DNA of 64,000 nucleotides from Lutibacter sp. A80. GTDB lineage: Bacteria; Bacteroidota; Bacteroidia; Flavobacteriales; Flavobacteriaceae. Numbering within the stretch: the first letter of the stretch is position 1; each line of letters opens with the position of its first letter. Below the pieces are notes generated by a model. It was not told the origin of the DNA, made no database searches, and saw nothing but the letters and a program-made list of their open reading frames with translations. This document shows positions 24,690 to 33,420 of the stretch, in pieces. Made by a program: the position numbers and the translations under genes. The DNA lies in NCBI RefSeq assembly GCF_022429645.1, contig NZ_CP092480.1, positions 1,718,501 through 1,782,500 on the forward strand, written 5' to 3'.

Positions 24690-26009
24690 TTATTTTTTTA
24701 AAATTTTGAACTTCCCATTTTCTGGCCAATATGTTTCAACTAATTTAGATGATAGCCCAACTTCTTCTTTTTTGAAATGTTTAGCTAATATATCCCAACA
24801 AAGATCTAGAGCATCTTCTAACTCTAAAAATCTAAACGGATCCATCAATTCTTTTTGAAACACTTTTCTATACTCTAACAAACGTAAAGAGTAGTCATCT
24901 TTTACCGAACCAAATTTTTGAGCTTTAACACGTTCTTCTGCATCGGAGAACAACCTAGCCATTGCATTCATTATACTTCTATGGTCTGGTCTAGTATTGT
25001 CATTTACCTGTTGTTTTAACCTACTTAAAGAACCAAACAATTCTAAATAACCATCTTTCATATAGAATTGACCTTCGGTTATATAACCAGTATTATCTGG
25101 TACAGGGTGCGTTACATCATCCATAGTTGTTACACCCAAAATAGTTAAACTACCTGCCCCATCAATATCTGCAGCTTTCTCGTAGCGACTTGCCAACTGT
25201 GAGTATAAATCTCCTGGATACCCTTGATTTGCAGGTATCTGATCTTGTGCATTTGCAACTTGACGTAAATAATCTGACCATTGTGTCATATCCGACAACA
25301 ATACAAATACATTTTTACCTTGAAGTGCAAAACGCTCTCCAACAGCTAATGCTAAATCTGGCACCATTAAGCCTTCTACAATAGAATCTCTATGAGTATG
25401 CACAAACATGATTGTTTTACTTTTACTTCCAGCCTCTTCAATACGCTCTTTAAAGAAATGATATTCATCAAATTTTAATCCTACACCTCCAATAATAATA
25501 ACATCTGCATCGGTTTGGGTAGCTATATTTGCCAAAAGACGATTATAAGGTTCACCTGCTTTTGCAAAAATTGGTATCTTTTGCGATTGTACCAATGTAT
25601 TAAATACATCAATCATCGGTACACCAGTTCGAATCATGTTTTTAGGAATCATTCGTTTTACAGGATTTATTGAAGGACCTGCAACACGAATCATATCTGA
25701 TTGTAATTCTGGGCCACCGTCTATTGGTAATCCATTACCCGAATAAACTCTACCTAACATATCATCTGAAAACCCAACTTGTACTGGTTTTCCTAGAAAA
25801 CGAACTTTACAGTTAGTTGATACTCCAAACCCACCACCAAACAATTGAAGTGTTACTTTATCTCCTTCAATGGCTATTACTTGTGCAAAAGCCTTTTTTC
25901 CATCTGGATAAATTACCTCTGCCAATTCTTTATTATGAACCCCTTTTGCTTTTATGCTTAAAATGGCTCTTCCAATACTATCTATATTTTCATACGTTTT
26001 CTTTAGCAT
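24690..26009 (-). CDS. atpB: V-type ATPase non-catalytic nucleotide-binding subunit B
   Basis: A 439-residue subunit that alternates with subunit A in the hexameric head. There is no Walker A motif; the equivalent position reads GEPYNRLLANIA, as expected for the non-catalytic B type. Other signatures are TGVPMIDVFNTLVQSQKIPIF, VLLSDMTQWSDYLRQVAN, PANQGYPGDLYSQLASRYEKA and the switch TDDVTHPVPDNTGYITEGQ (here as TMDDVTHP...). Its start overlaps the end of atpA by 7 bp. Confidence 0.95.
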   Translation of the reverse strand: MLKKTYENIDSIGRAILSIKAKGVHNKELAEVIYPDGKKAFAQVIAIEGDKVTLQLFGGGFGVSTNCKVRFLGKPVQVGFSDDMLGRVYSGNGLPIDGGPELQSDMIRVAGPSINPVKRMIPKNMIRTGVPMIDVFNTLVQSQKIPIFAKAGEPYNRLLANIATQTDADVIIIGGVGLKFDEYHFFKERIEEAGSKSKTIMFVHTHRDSIVEGLMVPDLALAVGERFALQGKNVFVLLSDMTQWSDYLRQVANAQDQIPANQGYPGDLYSQLASRYEKAADIDGAGSLTILGVTTMDDVTHPVPDNTGYITEGQFYMKDGYLELFGSLSRLKQQVNDNTRPDHRSIMNAMARLFSDAEERVKAQKFGSVKDDYSLRLLEYRKVFQKELMDPFRFLELEDALDLCWDILAKHFKKEEVGLSSKLVETYWPENGKFKILKK

Positions 26010-27736
26010 GCTCCCATTGTTTTAACCAAATTCAATATTTGTAATTTTTGTTTTTGAAATAATTCGTCGTCTATCCGTATCATATTCCAATCGATATAAG
26101 CTTGTCTCATAAAATTAAAATGAGATCTAATTTCTTCTTTACCCTTTAATGTAACTGGGGCATCAATAATTTCTTTTACAACATCAAACATAATACGTAA
26201 CCTTTTAGGATCTGTAACGCCGTCCACATCATTAAAACTGTTTTGTTGTAAAAACACTGCATCAACCAATTCAGCTTTTTGATAACTAATATAAGCTTCA
26301 TCTGTAATCCCTTTTTCTCCCATAAGTAAAATATTTGAAGCTATGGTTTTACCTTCACGAAGTAATTCCATTAAAAAAGAAACCTCTTCAAGCTTTAAAA
26401 GTGATGGATATTTTGAATTACTATCTATACGATCTATTGCTGGGTATTTTCGAGCATCAGATAATGCTCTAGACAATCCCCAAAATGCACCTGTACTTAA
26501 TAAAGTGGCCTGCGTAACTGGTTCGTCAAAATTTCCACCAGCAGGAGACACTGTTCCCATAATACTTAGCGATCCTGTTTCTCCATTTTCTAAAACATCA
26601 ACACCTGCACGGTCGTAAAATGCCGAAATAAGTGTAGAAATATACATTGGAAAAGCCTCTGGCCCTGGTATTTCTTCTTTTCTTCCAGATGTTTCCCTTA
26701 GTGCTTGCGCCCAACGCGAAGTTGAATCTGCTAACATTAAAACATCTAAACCTTGTTTTCTGTAATACTCTCCAACAGTAGTTGCCATATATACTGAAGC
26801 CTCACGAGCTGCTACTGGCATAGATGACGTATTCCCAACAATATAAGTTCTGTCCATTAAAGATTTCCCTGTTTTTGGGTCTATCAATTCTGGAAAATCT
26901 TTAAAAATTTCTACCGCTTCACCTGCACGTTCACCACAAGCCGCCATAATAACAATGTCTGCTTTTGAATGTTTTGCCAAACTATGTTGAAGTACTGTTT
27001 TACCTGCACCAAAAGGACCAGGACAACAAGCTGTTCCTCCATAAGCTATAGGGAAAAGCGCATCTAATATTCTAATTCCTGTAGGTAAAGGATTAACCGG
27101 GACAGAACGTTTGTTAAAAGGCATTGGTGTTTTTACAGGCCAATCAAAAGCCATTTGTAATTTTTTAGAATTACCCTCTGCATCTTTTACTGTTACTATA
27201 TCTTTTTCAATGGTGTAATCACCTGCTTCCACAATACTTTCAACCGTGTAATTTCCTTGCATTGAAAATGGTACGAAAATTTTATGCTCAAAAAGTTTTT
27301 CTGGTACAGAACCCAATACAGAACCCCCAGTAACAATATCACCTTCTTTTACTGAAGGTGTAAAATGCCATTCTGTGGTTGTATCTAAAGGCGCTACTTC
27401 TAATCCCCTTTCAAGAAACCATTCCTTTTTTGCTAGTTCATACAATGGATTTTGAAGACCATCTGTAACAGAACCCAAAATACCTGGTCCTAATTTTACT
27501 GCTAGAGGAAGACCGGAGAACTCAACAGTATCTCCAAATTTCATCCAACCAGTATCTTCAAAAACTTGTAAATAAACCATATTACCGGTTTTTACATCAA
27601 TAACCTCTGCTTTGAGTTTTTTCCCATCCTCAATTATAATGTAAGCTACTTCTCCATTTATTACCGCCCCTTCGGTAATCTCGACACCAACCAGAGATTC
27701 GTTTACACTGACTACTCGTCCTTTTGATTTATTCAT
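26003..27736 (-). CDS. atpA: V-type ATPase catalytic subunit A
   Basis: A 577-residue catalytic subunit. The Walker A loop GPFGAGKT lies at residues 240-247, followed by the catalytic AACGERAGEAVE, the V-type-specific long 'non-homologous' insert (about 110-200) and DSTSRWAQALRE. Its presence together with subunits I and K shows a complete ion-translocating rotary ATPase. It lies 10 bp downstream of the universal stress protein gene, within one operon. Whether it makes ATP or pumps ions is not fixed by sequence; the rotor ring suggests Na+ coupling. Confidence 0.97.
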   Translation of the reverse strand: MNKSKGRVVSVNESLVGVEITEGAVINGEVAYIIIEDGKKLKAEVIDVKTGNMVYLQVFEDTGWMKFGDTVEFSGLPLAVKLGPGILGSVTDGLQNPLYELAKKEWFLERGLEVAPLDTTTEWHFTPSVKEGDIVTGGSVLGSVPEKLFEHKIFVPFSMQGNYTVESIVEAGDYTIEKDIVTVKDAEGNSKKLQMAFDWPVKTPMPFNKRSVPVNPLPTGIRILDALFPIAYGGTACCPGPFGAGKTVLQHSLAKHSKADIVIMAACGERAGEAVEIFKDFPELIDPKTGKSLMDRTYIVGNTSSMPVAAREASVYMATTVGEYYRKQGLDVLMLADSTSRWAQALRETSGRKEEIPGPEAFPMYISTLISAFYDRAGVDVLENGETGSLSIMGTVSPAGGNFDEPVTQATLLSTGAFWGLSRALSDARKYPAIDRIDSNSKYPSLLKLEEVSFLMELLREGKTIASNILLMGEKGITDEAYISYQKAELVDAVFLQQNSFNDVDGVTDPKRLRIMFDVVKEIIDAPVTLKGKEEIRSHFNFMRQAYIDWNMIRIDDELFQKQKLQILNLVKTMGAC

Positions 27737-27746
27737 TTTTTATAAA

Positions 27747-28889
27747 TTATCTGCCGCGTAGTTTACGAACTTCGCTTTCTATTTTTGTATAATAAATTTT
27801 CTCTTTTATTTCCATTCCACTATTTCTATATGATGCTGCTTTCTCAGGTTCATCCATTTTTTCATAAATCTTAGCAATTCCGAAATAAGCGGGTAAATAC
27901 ATACTATTAACTCTTAAGCAGGCTTTTAATTGAGCAATAGCTTCTGTATAAAAACCATCTTCAACCAATTGAACTGCCGTATTGTATGAATTTTCAATAT
28001 CATTAATTTTGGTTTCCAATTGTAACTTAATAACATCTTCTTCCTTTAAAGTAATGAAAGAACATGGCACTTCACGTATTACTTTTTCTGTTACACTTCC
28101 AATAAGCATACGATTTAAACCTGTTCTACCAGCGGTACCCATTATAAGTAGATCTATCATTTCTCTTGAAATAACACTGAGTATTTCTTCGGCTGGGTTT
28201 CCAATAGGTGTTTCTTTAATACATTTTACACCTTCTAAGTTAAAATCTTCTAAAAACTTATTAAATTTTGTTTTATGCGAAGCACATCTAAGATTGTTTT
28301 CTTTTTCTCTATCTTTTTCTGAAGTAAACCAACTGGAAGTTTGTAATTCACAAACACTTAAAATAGTTAATTCCGCTCTAAATCTACGCGCCATTGTTAT
28401 TGCATTTTGAAGCGCTAATTTTGAAGTTTCAGAAAAATCAATTGGACAAAGTATGTTTTGAATATTAAGTGGTACTCCTTCTTTTACAACAAGCACTGGC
28501 TTGTCACTTTCTTGAATAATTCGTTCTGCGGTTGTTCCTAATTGAAATCTATCTCCGCTATTACTTTCTCCAGAACCAATTAAAATTAAATTGGCATCTA
28601 TAGCTATAGACGTTCTAACTATGGCATCATTTACAGATCCAAATCTAAGTATTGAATTTTCAGATTCTACACCTGAGCTTGTTATTTTTTTTACCGTTTC
28701 TGATAACTTTGATAAAGCTGTTTCTTTTAACAACAACTTTACTTTTTCATTTAAAATATCATCAGGAAGCACATGAATTGGAATAATTTTAGATTGCAAT
28801 ACTTTTGCAAACTCAATAGCTGTTTCTACAACATTTTTAGAAGATGCACTAAAATCATTTGCTAATAAAATATTTTCTAATAGTTTCAT
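27747..28889 (-). CDS. Tandem universal stress protein with TPR-like C-terminus
   Basis: A 380-residue protein with two UspA domains: about residues 1-135 (ILLANDFSASSKNVVETAIEFA; ATP loop GSGESNSGDRFQLGTTAERI) and about 140-280 (ILCPIDFSETSKLALQNAI; MGTAGRTGLNRMLIGSVTEKV). The G-x2-G-x9-G-(S/T) motif of ATP-binding Usp proteins is kept clearly in the second domain. A C-terminal helical segment (about 290-360, VEDGFYTEAIAQLKACLRVNSMYLPAYFGIAKIY) looks like TPR repeats. It is the first gene of the V-ATPase operon (10 bp before atpA), hinting that it senses ATP or stress for the pump (inference). Confidence 0.87.
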   Translation of the reverse strand: MKLLENILLANDFSASSKNVVETAIEFAKVLQSKIIPIHVLPDDILNEKVKLLLKETALSKLSETVKKITSSGVESENSILRFGSVNDAIVRTSIAIDANLILIGSGESNSGDRFQLGTTAERIIQESDKPVLVVKEGVPLNIQNILCPIDFSETSKLALQNAITMARRFRAELTILSVCELQTSSWFTSEKDREKENNLRCASHKTKFNKFLEDFNLEGVKCIKETPIGNPAEEILSVISREMIDLLIMGTAGRTGLNRMLIGSVTEKVIREVPCSFITLKEEDVIKLQLETKINDIENSYNTAVQLVEDGFYTEAIAQLKACLRVNSMYLPAYFGIAKIYEKMDEPEKAASYRNSGMEIKEKIYYTKIESEVRKLRGR

Positions 28890-28949
28890 CTGTCCAAATT
28901 TTATTGATTAATAAATGAGTTTGCAGATATATCTGTTGTTATTCTATAA

Positions 28950-28957
28950 CAAATCTA
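28950..28957 (-). promoter_or_regulatory. Candidate -7 box of the usp-V-ATPase operon
   Basis: TAGATTTG on the minus strand matches TAnnTTTG, about 60 bp before the usp start codon. The -33 region at the expected distance reads GTTT/AGTT rather than TTTG, so support is partial. The remaining stretch 28958-29166 shows no gene or strong hairpin. Confidence 0.4.
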
Positions 28958-29166
28958 TTATACAATTCTTTAGAGAAACTTAAGGATAGGGTTATTTAAG
29001 TAAACAATTACAAATAACTAAAAACAAGAGCTTTAAATCCAAATTACATTGTTAAATCTCATGATTTTATAAAAAACAATGCTATTTTACATCGATTATC
29101 TACTAAATTTACATAAGAAACTTAGGGTTTTAAACACTAAAAATAATACAATCTAGTTGGTTTTTA

Positions 29167-30726
29167 TTAAAATTCTAAATCTATTATTTTAACAGATTCA
29201 CTTTCATTTCCAAATTTATCTACAGCAGACACAGCTATAGTGTTTAAGGTTTTAATTAGCTCTTTACCTCCAGTTTTAGAAACAGCCAAATCTTTTTTAT
29301 CAGTTATTTTTAATGGTATGTTTATAGATTCAATTAAGCTTCCATAAATTGCATAACTCCATACTGTTCCATATTTAGTATAAACAATCCAGTGCGCAAT
29401 TTCATCCTTATTTTTATGATTCCATCTAACAGATACTGTATCATTTTCAACAGTAGTATTAACACTTGGCGTTAATGGAGTTTTTTTATTTAACCAAGGG
29501 TATTTTGGAGTTAAAGCTTGTTTTTTATAGGGACCATCTAATATTGCCGCTGCCAATTCAGGCGAAGTAATCAAGGGTTTTATATTCCATAATACTTGTC
29601 CAGGCGCTTCAGAAATCATTCCTCTTGTTATCATAATTTGATTGAAAGTCTCATCTATAGCACTTTCACCTTTTAAACGGCCTATACTCATTCCAGGCCA
29701 AATATGGCGGTTTTTATAATTTTCATTATTCCACCAATTTAGTAATACCGGAAAACTAAGTTCTATTCTATTAATTGGCCAATATAATTGAGGTGTATAA
29801 TAATCTACCCAACCTTTATTTAACCATAATTTAGCATCTGCATACAATGCGTTATACTGATCGAAACCTACAGTTACTGAAGCTGGATAATGTGGACGCC
29901 AAAAACCAAATGGACTGATACCAAACTTAACACTTGCCTTTTCTTTTTTTATACCTTTATAAACCCGTTTAATAAATTTATTTACATTATCTCTACGCCA
30001 ATCGGCTCTTGACAATTTTCCACCATTTTGTGTATATAAATTCCAACTTTCATCATCAGGAAAATCTTTATTGTTATTGTATTCTGGATAAGGGTAAAAA
30101 TAATCATCAAAATGAATTCCATCAATATTATACCTTTTTACAATGTCCATAACTACATTATAACTATGATCCTGTGTTTCTTGCTTACTTGGATCTAACC
30201 ACCAATACCCTGTTTCTAAATGAACAGCCAAATTAGCGTGTTTTTTAACTATAGAAGCATCTGTAACAGGCCCTCCACTTACATGATGCGCTCTGTAAGG
30301 ATTTAACCAAGCGTGTAACTCAATTCCTCTTAAATGCGCTTGTTCAATCCAAAATTCAAGCGGATCGTAATAAGGTTCAGGTGCTTTACCTTGCGAACCC
30401 GTTAAATAATAAGACCAAGGTTCTAAATTGCTTTTATACAGTGCATCTCCCTGTGGTCTAATTTGTATTACAGCCGCATTTAAATTATTTTTTTGAAGCA
30501 CATTCAATAATACTATAACTTCATTTTTTTGTTCTTCGGAAGATAAGCCTGGTTTACTTGGCCAATTTATATTAGCAACAGAAGCAATCCATGCAGCTCT
30601 AAATTCTCTTTCGACCGTGGGCATATTTTGAGAAATATAAGGCGATGTTGATTTACTACTACTGCAATTTAAAAAAAGTAACATTACAATTGTTAAAACA
30701 AAAAACAGACTTAATTTATTAGACAT
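29167..30726 (-). CDS. GHL10 (DUF187) family lipoprotein, putative glycosidase
   Basis: A 519-residue lipoprotein (signal ending VMLLFLNCSSSKS). The main domain (about 40-400) matches the glycosyl-hydrolase-like 10 family (YngK type): EFRAAWIASVANINWPSKPGLS, AVIQIRPQGDALYKS, GIELHAWLNPYRAHH, NIDGIHFDDYFYPYPE and GISPFGFWRP. A fibronectin-III-like domain follows (about 415-515, VRWNHKNKDEIAHWIVYTK). Family members are thought to act on bacterial or extracellular glycans, with acidic residues of the HFDDYF region likely involved. It stands alone, with no operon partners, so a link to the PUL is not supported. Confidence 0.85.
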   Translation of the reverse strand: MSNKLSLFFVLTIVMLLFLNCSSSKSTSPYISQNMPTVEREFRAAWIASVANINWPSKPGLSSEEQKNEVIVLLNVLQKNNLNAAVIQIRPQGDALYKSNLEPWSYYLTGSQGKAPEPYYDPLEFWIEQAHLRGIELHAWLNPYRAHHVSGGPVTDASIVKKHANLAVHLETGYWWLDPSKQETQDHSYNVVMDIVKRYNIDGIHFDDYFYPYPEYNNNKDFPDDESWNLYTQNGGKLSRADWRRDNVNKFIKRVYKGIKKEKASVKFGISPFGFWRPHYPASVTVGFDQYNALYADAKLWLNKGWVDYYTPQLYWPINRIELSFPVLLNWWNNENYKNRHIWPGMSIGRLKGESAIDETFNQIMITRGMISEAPGQVLWNIKPLITSPELAAAILDGPYKKQALTPKYPWLNKKTPLTPSVNTTVENDTVSVRWNHKNKDEIAHWIVYTKYGTVWSYAIYGSLIESINIPLKITDKKDLAVSKTGGKELIKTLNTIAVSAVDKFGNESESVKIIDLEF

Positions 30727-31034
30727 AAAGATAATTTATGATTTTGTAAAATGGTACACTACTAATTCACAATAAATATAAATATTTATTTACGTGTACT
30801 CATATTTAAAATAAAATAATTACAAATAAAGCTTTTAAACATTTTTTATTTTTTTAATAGCGCATTAGCTTTTTAATTTGATAAAACCCTCTAATTATGA
30901 CAATTAAAAATAATATTCTTTTTTAAAAACAGCAGGTGAATTTATCAAAATAAAAAAAATAAAAAAAAATGATTTTTTTTTCAAAAAAGACTTGCACATA
31001 TAAAATAATTTAAATTAATTTGCACCCGTTAAAA
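30727..31034. other. AT-rich intergenic stretch before tRNA-Thr
   Basis: About 300 bp with long A and T runs. No convincing reading frame or hairpin was found; the only recognisable element is the tRNA promoter at its right end. Confidence 0.6.
30992..31022 (+). promoter_or_regulatory. Candidate promoter of tRNA-Thr
   Basis: TTG (30992-30994), 20 bp, then TTAATTTG (31015-31022). This is one base off the TAnnTTTG consensus and ends 12 bp before the mature tRNA. Confidence 0.55.
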
Positions 31035-31108
31035 GCCGATGTAGCTCAGCTGGCTAGAGCAGCTGATTTGTAATCAGCAGGTCGTGGGTTCGAGTCCCTC
31101 CATCGGCT
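31035..31108 (+). tRNA. tRNA-Thr (anticodon TGT)
   Basis: Acceptor GCCGATG (31035-31041) pairs with CATCGGC (31101-31107), discriminator T. The anticodon stem GCTGA/TCAGC holds loop TTTGTAA with anticodon TGT, and the T arm contains GGTTCGAGTCC. CCA is not encoded. Confidence 0.97.
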
Positions 31109-31110
31109 CA

Positions 31111-31144
31111 AAAAACACTAACTTTAAAAGTTGGTGTTTTTTTT
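31111..31144 (+). terminator. Intrinsic terminator after tRNA-Thr
   Basis: A stem AACACTAACTT/AAGTTGGTGTT (one T:G pair, 3-nt loop) with flanking A- and T-runs, immediately behind the tRNA. Confidence 0.8.
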
Positions 31145-31216
31145 GCTTTATTTTGATATTAGTAAATATAAACCTAAATCAATATCTGCTATTATTAAAA
31201 TTATCTATAGCCTCAA

Positions 31217-31366
31217 CTACAAGCTATTAAAACTTTTCTTAAATATTTTTAAAAGGAGGAATTCTTTGATCTGTTCCAACAATATTAACTCCTCCTAATT
31301 ATTTTCGTAATCTCCGTAAAGACTTCCTTTAGATATTCCTATAAATTCTTTGTTAACAATAATGAA
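31217..31366 (-). pseudogene. TetR-family regulator remnant with in-frame stop
   Basis: One minus-strand frame between two stop codons reads ...VNKEFIGISKGSLYGDYENN-stop-EELILLEQIKEF... . GISKGSLYGDYEN is a close match to the recognition helix and following turn of TetR repressors (typically 'GISKGSLYYHFxNKEEL'). The TAG (31295-31297) sits exactly where the conserved Lys of 'NKEEL' is expected, and the frame continues with a helical TetR-like sequence after it. A single AAG-to-TAG change would explain it. The N-terminal helices and most of the ligand domain are absent, so this is a short decayed fragment, 34 bp beyond the GH97 stop codon. Confidence 0.5.
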
Positions 31367-31399
31367 TTATAAGTAAGGTAAATGAAAACTATATGGTAA

Positions 31400-33322
31400 T
31401 TATTCCATAATTTTTGGATGAATCCACATACAATGCCCTCCACCAGGAGCTAATATTGCTTTAATTAAATCTCCTTTTTTAACAATCCCTTTTCTAATTT
31501 GATATGCTTCTGGATTGGTTTTGCAATGCGTTTCTGCAGTATCTTCATAAAAAGTAACCTCATAATCTTTACCTTCTTCAAGAAAATCTAATTTAATATT
31601 TAGCGTTCCTCCTTTTTGATCAATTACACTACCTATAAACCATTCTTTTCCGTAACGACGTGCTGTTGTAATATTTTTACCAATAGCAGCGTTTAAAACT
31701 TTGCTTTCATCCCATTTACCAACTGGCATTTTTTGAATAAACTCGAATAAATCTGCTTTTGCTTCATAAGATTCCGGTGCATCAGGAATACAGACCAATC
31801 CACTAAAAATAATTAAAGTTCTTGCAACTTCAGAAGTTACCGTAGAAAAATAAGAGTTTGTTTTTTTGGGGCCTTTTTGTCTATCTCCTTTATTAATTCC
31901 AATTAAATCAAAGTTTCCATTATTCATATCTAATGGTCCTTGAACGGCATTAATTAGTGCCATTTTAATAAATGTTTCTGGAGTAAAAGACTTTCTATAA
32001 TCTTGTTGAGCATGGCAATATTCTCTTGTTATTGCATTCGGATAGGTTCTTTGTACACCTGTAAAAGGTACTGGGCTATCATGAAAATCGATTAACAATT
32101 TATTTTCAACACTTTTAAGTATGGCTTCTCTAGAAAAATCTGGATTATTTCCCATAAAACCATATTTTATTCCTTTCATGTCTAAAGATTTAAAATACGA
32201 AAACAATTTATCATCTCCATAATCTCCTTTATGCCTATCATAGTAAAGTAATAAATCTACCTCTTTTTTTGCGGCATAATTAATAACTTCTTGGAAGTCT
32301 AATTCTTTAGCAATATTAAAACTACCTTTGTTTGTTTTTGTATACCAATTTGCATCAATTAAAAAATATTCAATCTTTTTTTCAGCTGCAAAGTCTATAA
32401 ATCGCTTATAACTTTCTGTATTTACACCATATTTAAAGCCATCAGAGGCTGTATAACCATGAACACGCCAATCCCATAAAGTTTTACCTGGTTTTATCCA
32501 ATCTGAATTTTCAATTTTATTAGGAGTTGCTAAATTTAATGTTACAGAGCTAGTTACTAAATCTCCTGCAGTTTCACCTAACAAAACTACTTTCCAAGGT
32601 GTTACTACTTTCCCTTCTTGATTATTAGTTTCACTTTTAGAAATTAATTTTTCGGTATGTTTATCAAAATCAATTTTCATTGTTTGAAATCCTTTTGTAG
32701 AAATTAAATCTGACTCTAAAATAGAAAGGTATTTTTTAAATGATTTTTCCACTACAACCGGTATGCCCATTTTCTGCTTATCATTAGAATTTTTAAGGCT
32801 GTTTAATTTAAAAGGCCCTTTAGGCTGCGTACCTCCGGTTGTATAATAAAGAATATCTGTATTAGAAAGATTGTATTCGCTATAGAAATTTAATTGATCA
32901 TCTATTTTTACATCATCTAAATCAAATCTAAAACCAACTCCTCCATTGTAAGCTCTTACAAGAAGTTTTCCTTTAATTTTATCAATTTCAACCGTTAAAA
33001 TTAATTCGTTATAATAATCTCTAATTTCACTAAATTGTCCCCAAGTAGGTTTCCACGTAGTATCAGACGATTTAAGTTCTGCTTTAATAATTTCAATTTT
33101 AGCATTTGGTTTAATTGACAATTTTGATGTATCAATAATATTTTCATTTTGCCAATTTAAAGTATAAAACAAGTCTCCTTTTAGTTCTTTTAAACTTAAT
33201 TTTACTTCAGAGTTTGGAGATTCAATTTTATAAATTTCTTGTCCTTCGGAACAGGCATTTAACAATAAACTGAGTACTAATAAAATTAAAAAAATAGTTG
33301 TTTTCGAGTTTCTTTTATTCAT
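31400..33322 (-). CDS. GH97-family glycoside hydrolase (alpha-glucosidase/alpha-galactosidase type)
   Basis: A 640-residue lipoprotein (signal ending SLLLNAC). The N-terminal beta-sandwich (about 30-290; YKIESPNSEVKLSLKE) and the (beta/alpha)8 barrel (WRVHGYTASDGFKYG... IDANWYTK... TGVQRTYPNAITREY) are those of GH97. Calcium-dependent GH97 enzymes split alpha-glucosidic or alpha-galactosidic bonds. The strand that carries the Asp nucleophile in retaining members reads GIKYGFMGNN, without that Asp, and the position of the inverting SusB glutamate reads FHDSPVP (Asp instead of Glu). The mechanism is therefore uncertain. It is the last gene of the PUL on this side. Confidence 0.85.
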   Translation of the reverse strand: MNKRNSKTTIFLILLVLSLLLNACSEGQEIYKIESPNSEVKLSLKELKGDLFYTLNWQNENIIDTSKLSIKPNAKIEIIKAELKSSDTTWKPTWGQFSEIRDYYNELILTVEIDKIKGKLLVRAYNGGVGFRFDLDDVKIDDQLNFYSEYNLSNTDILYYTTGGTQPKGPFKLNSLKNSNDKQKMGIPVVVEKSFKKYLSILESDLISTKGFQTMKIDFDKHTEKLISKSETNNQEGKVVTPWKVVLLGETAGDLVTSSVTLNLATPNKIENSDWIKPGKTLWDWRVHGYTASDGFKYGVNTESYKRFIDFAAEKKIEYFLIDANWYTKTNKGSFNIAKELDFQEVINYAAKKEVDLLLYYDRHKGDYGDDKLFSYFKSLDMKGIKYGFMGNNPDFSREAILKSVENKLLIDFHDSPVPFTGVQRTYPNAITREYCHAQQDYRKSFTPETFIKMALINAVQGPLDMNNGNFDLIGINKGDRQKGPKKTNSYFSTVTSEVARTLIIFSGLVCIPDAPESYEAKADLFEFIQKMPVGKWDESKVLNAAIGKNITTARRYGKEWFIGSVIDQKGGTLNIKLDFLEEGKDYEVTFYEDTAETHCKTNPEAYQIRKGIVKKGDLIKAILAPGGGHCMWIHPKIME

Positions 33323-33420
33323 TATATTCTAATTTTAATATCGCTAATTACTGCATCTAAATTACTTCAAAAATTCTTTAACAATATGTTACTTTAAACT
33401 TTTGTTTTTATAATCTGAAC

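Noticed and set aside
24685-24729. Extended N-terminus of V-ATPase subunit E from ATG at 24729
   Set aside because: It overlaps atpB by 40 bp and adds residues (MARKWEVQNF) unlike subunit E; the ATG at 24684 fits better.
31240-31296. Alternative reading of the intergenic remnant as GGVNIVGTDQRIPPFKNI
   Set aside because: It is open and protein-like for 18 codons but resembles no family I know; the TetR frame matches a known motif on both sides of the stop.
31400-33322. GH97 as a catalytically dead pseudogene
   Set aside because: The frame is intact and other family motifs are kept; loss of the Asp may reflect the SusB-type class rather than decay.
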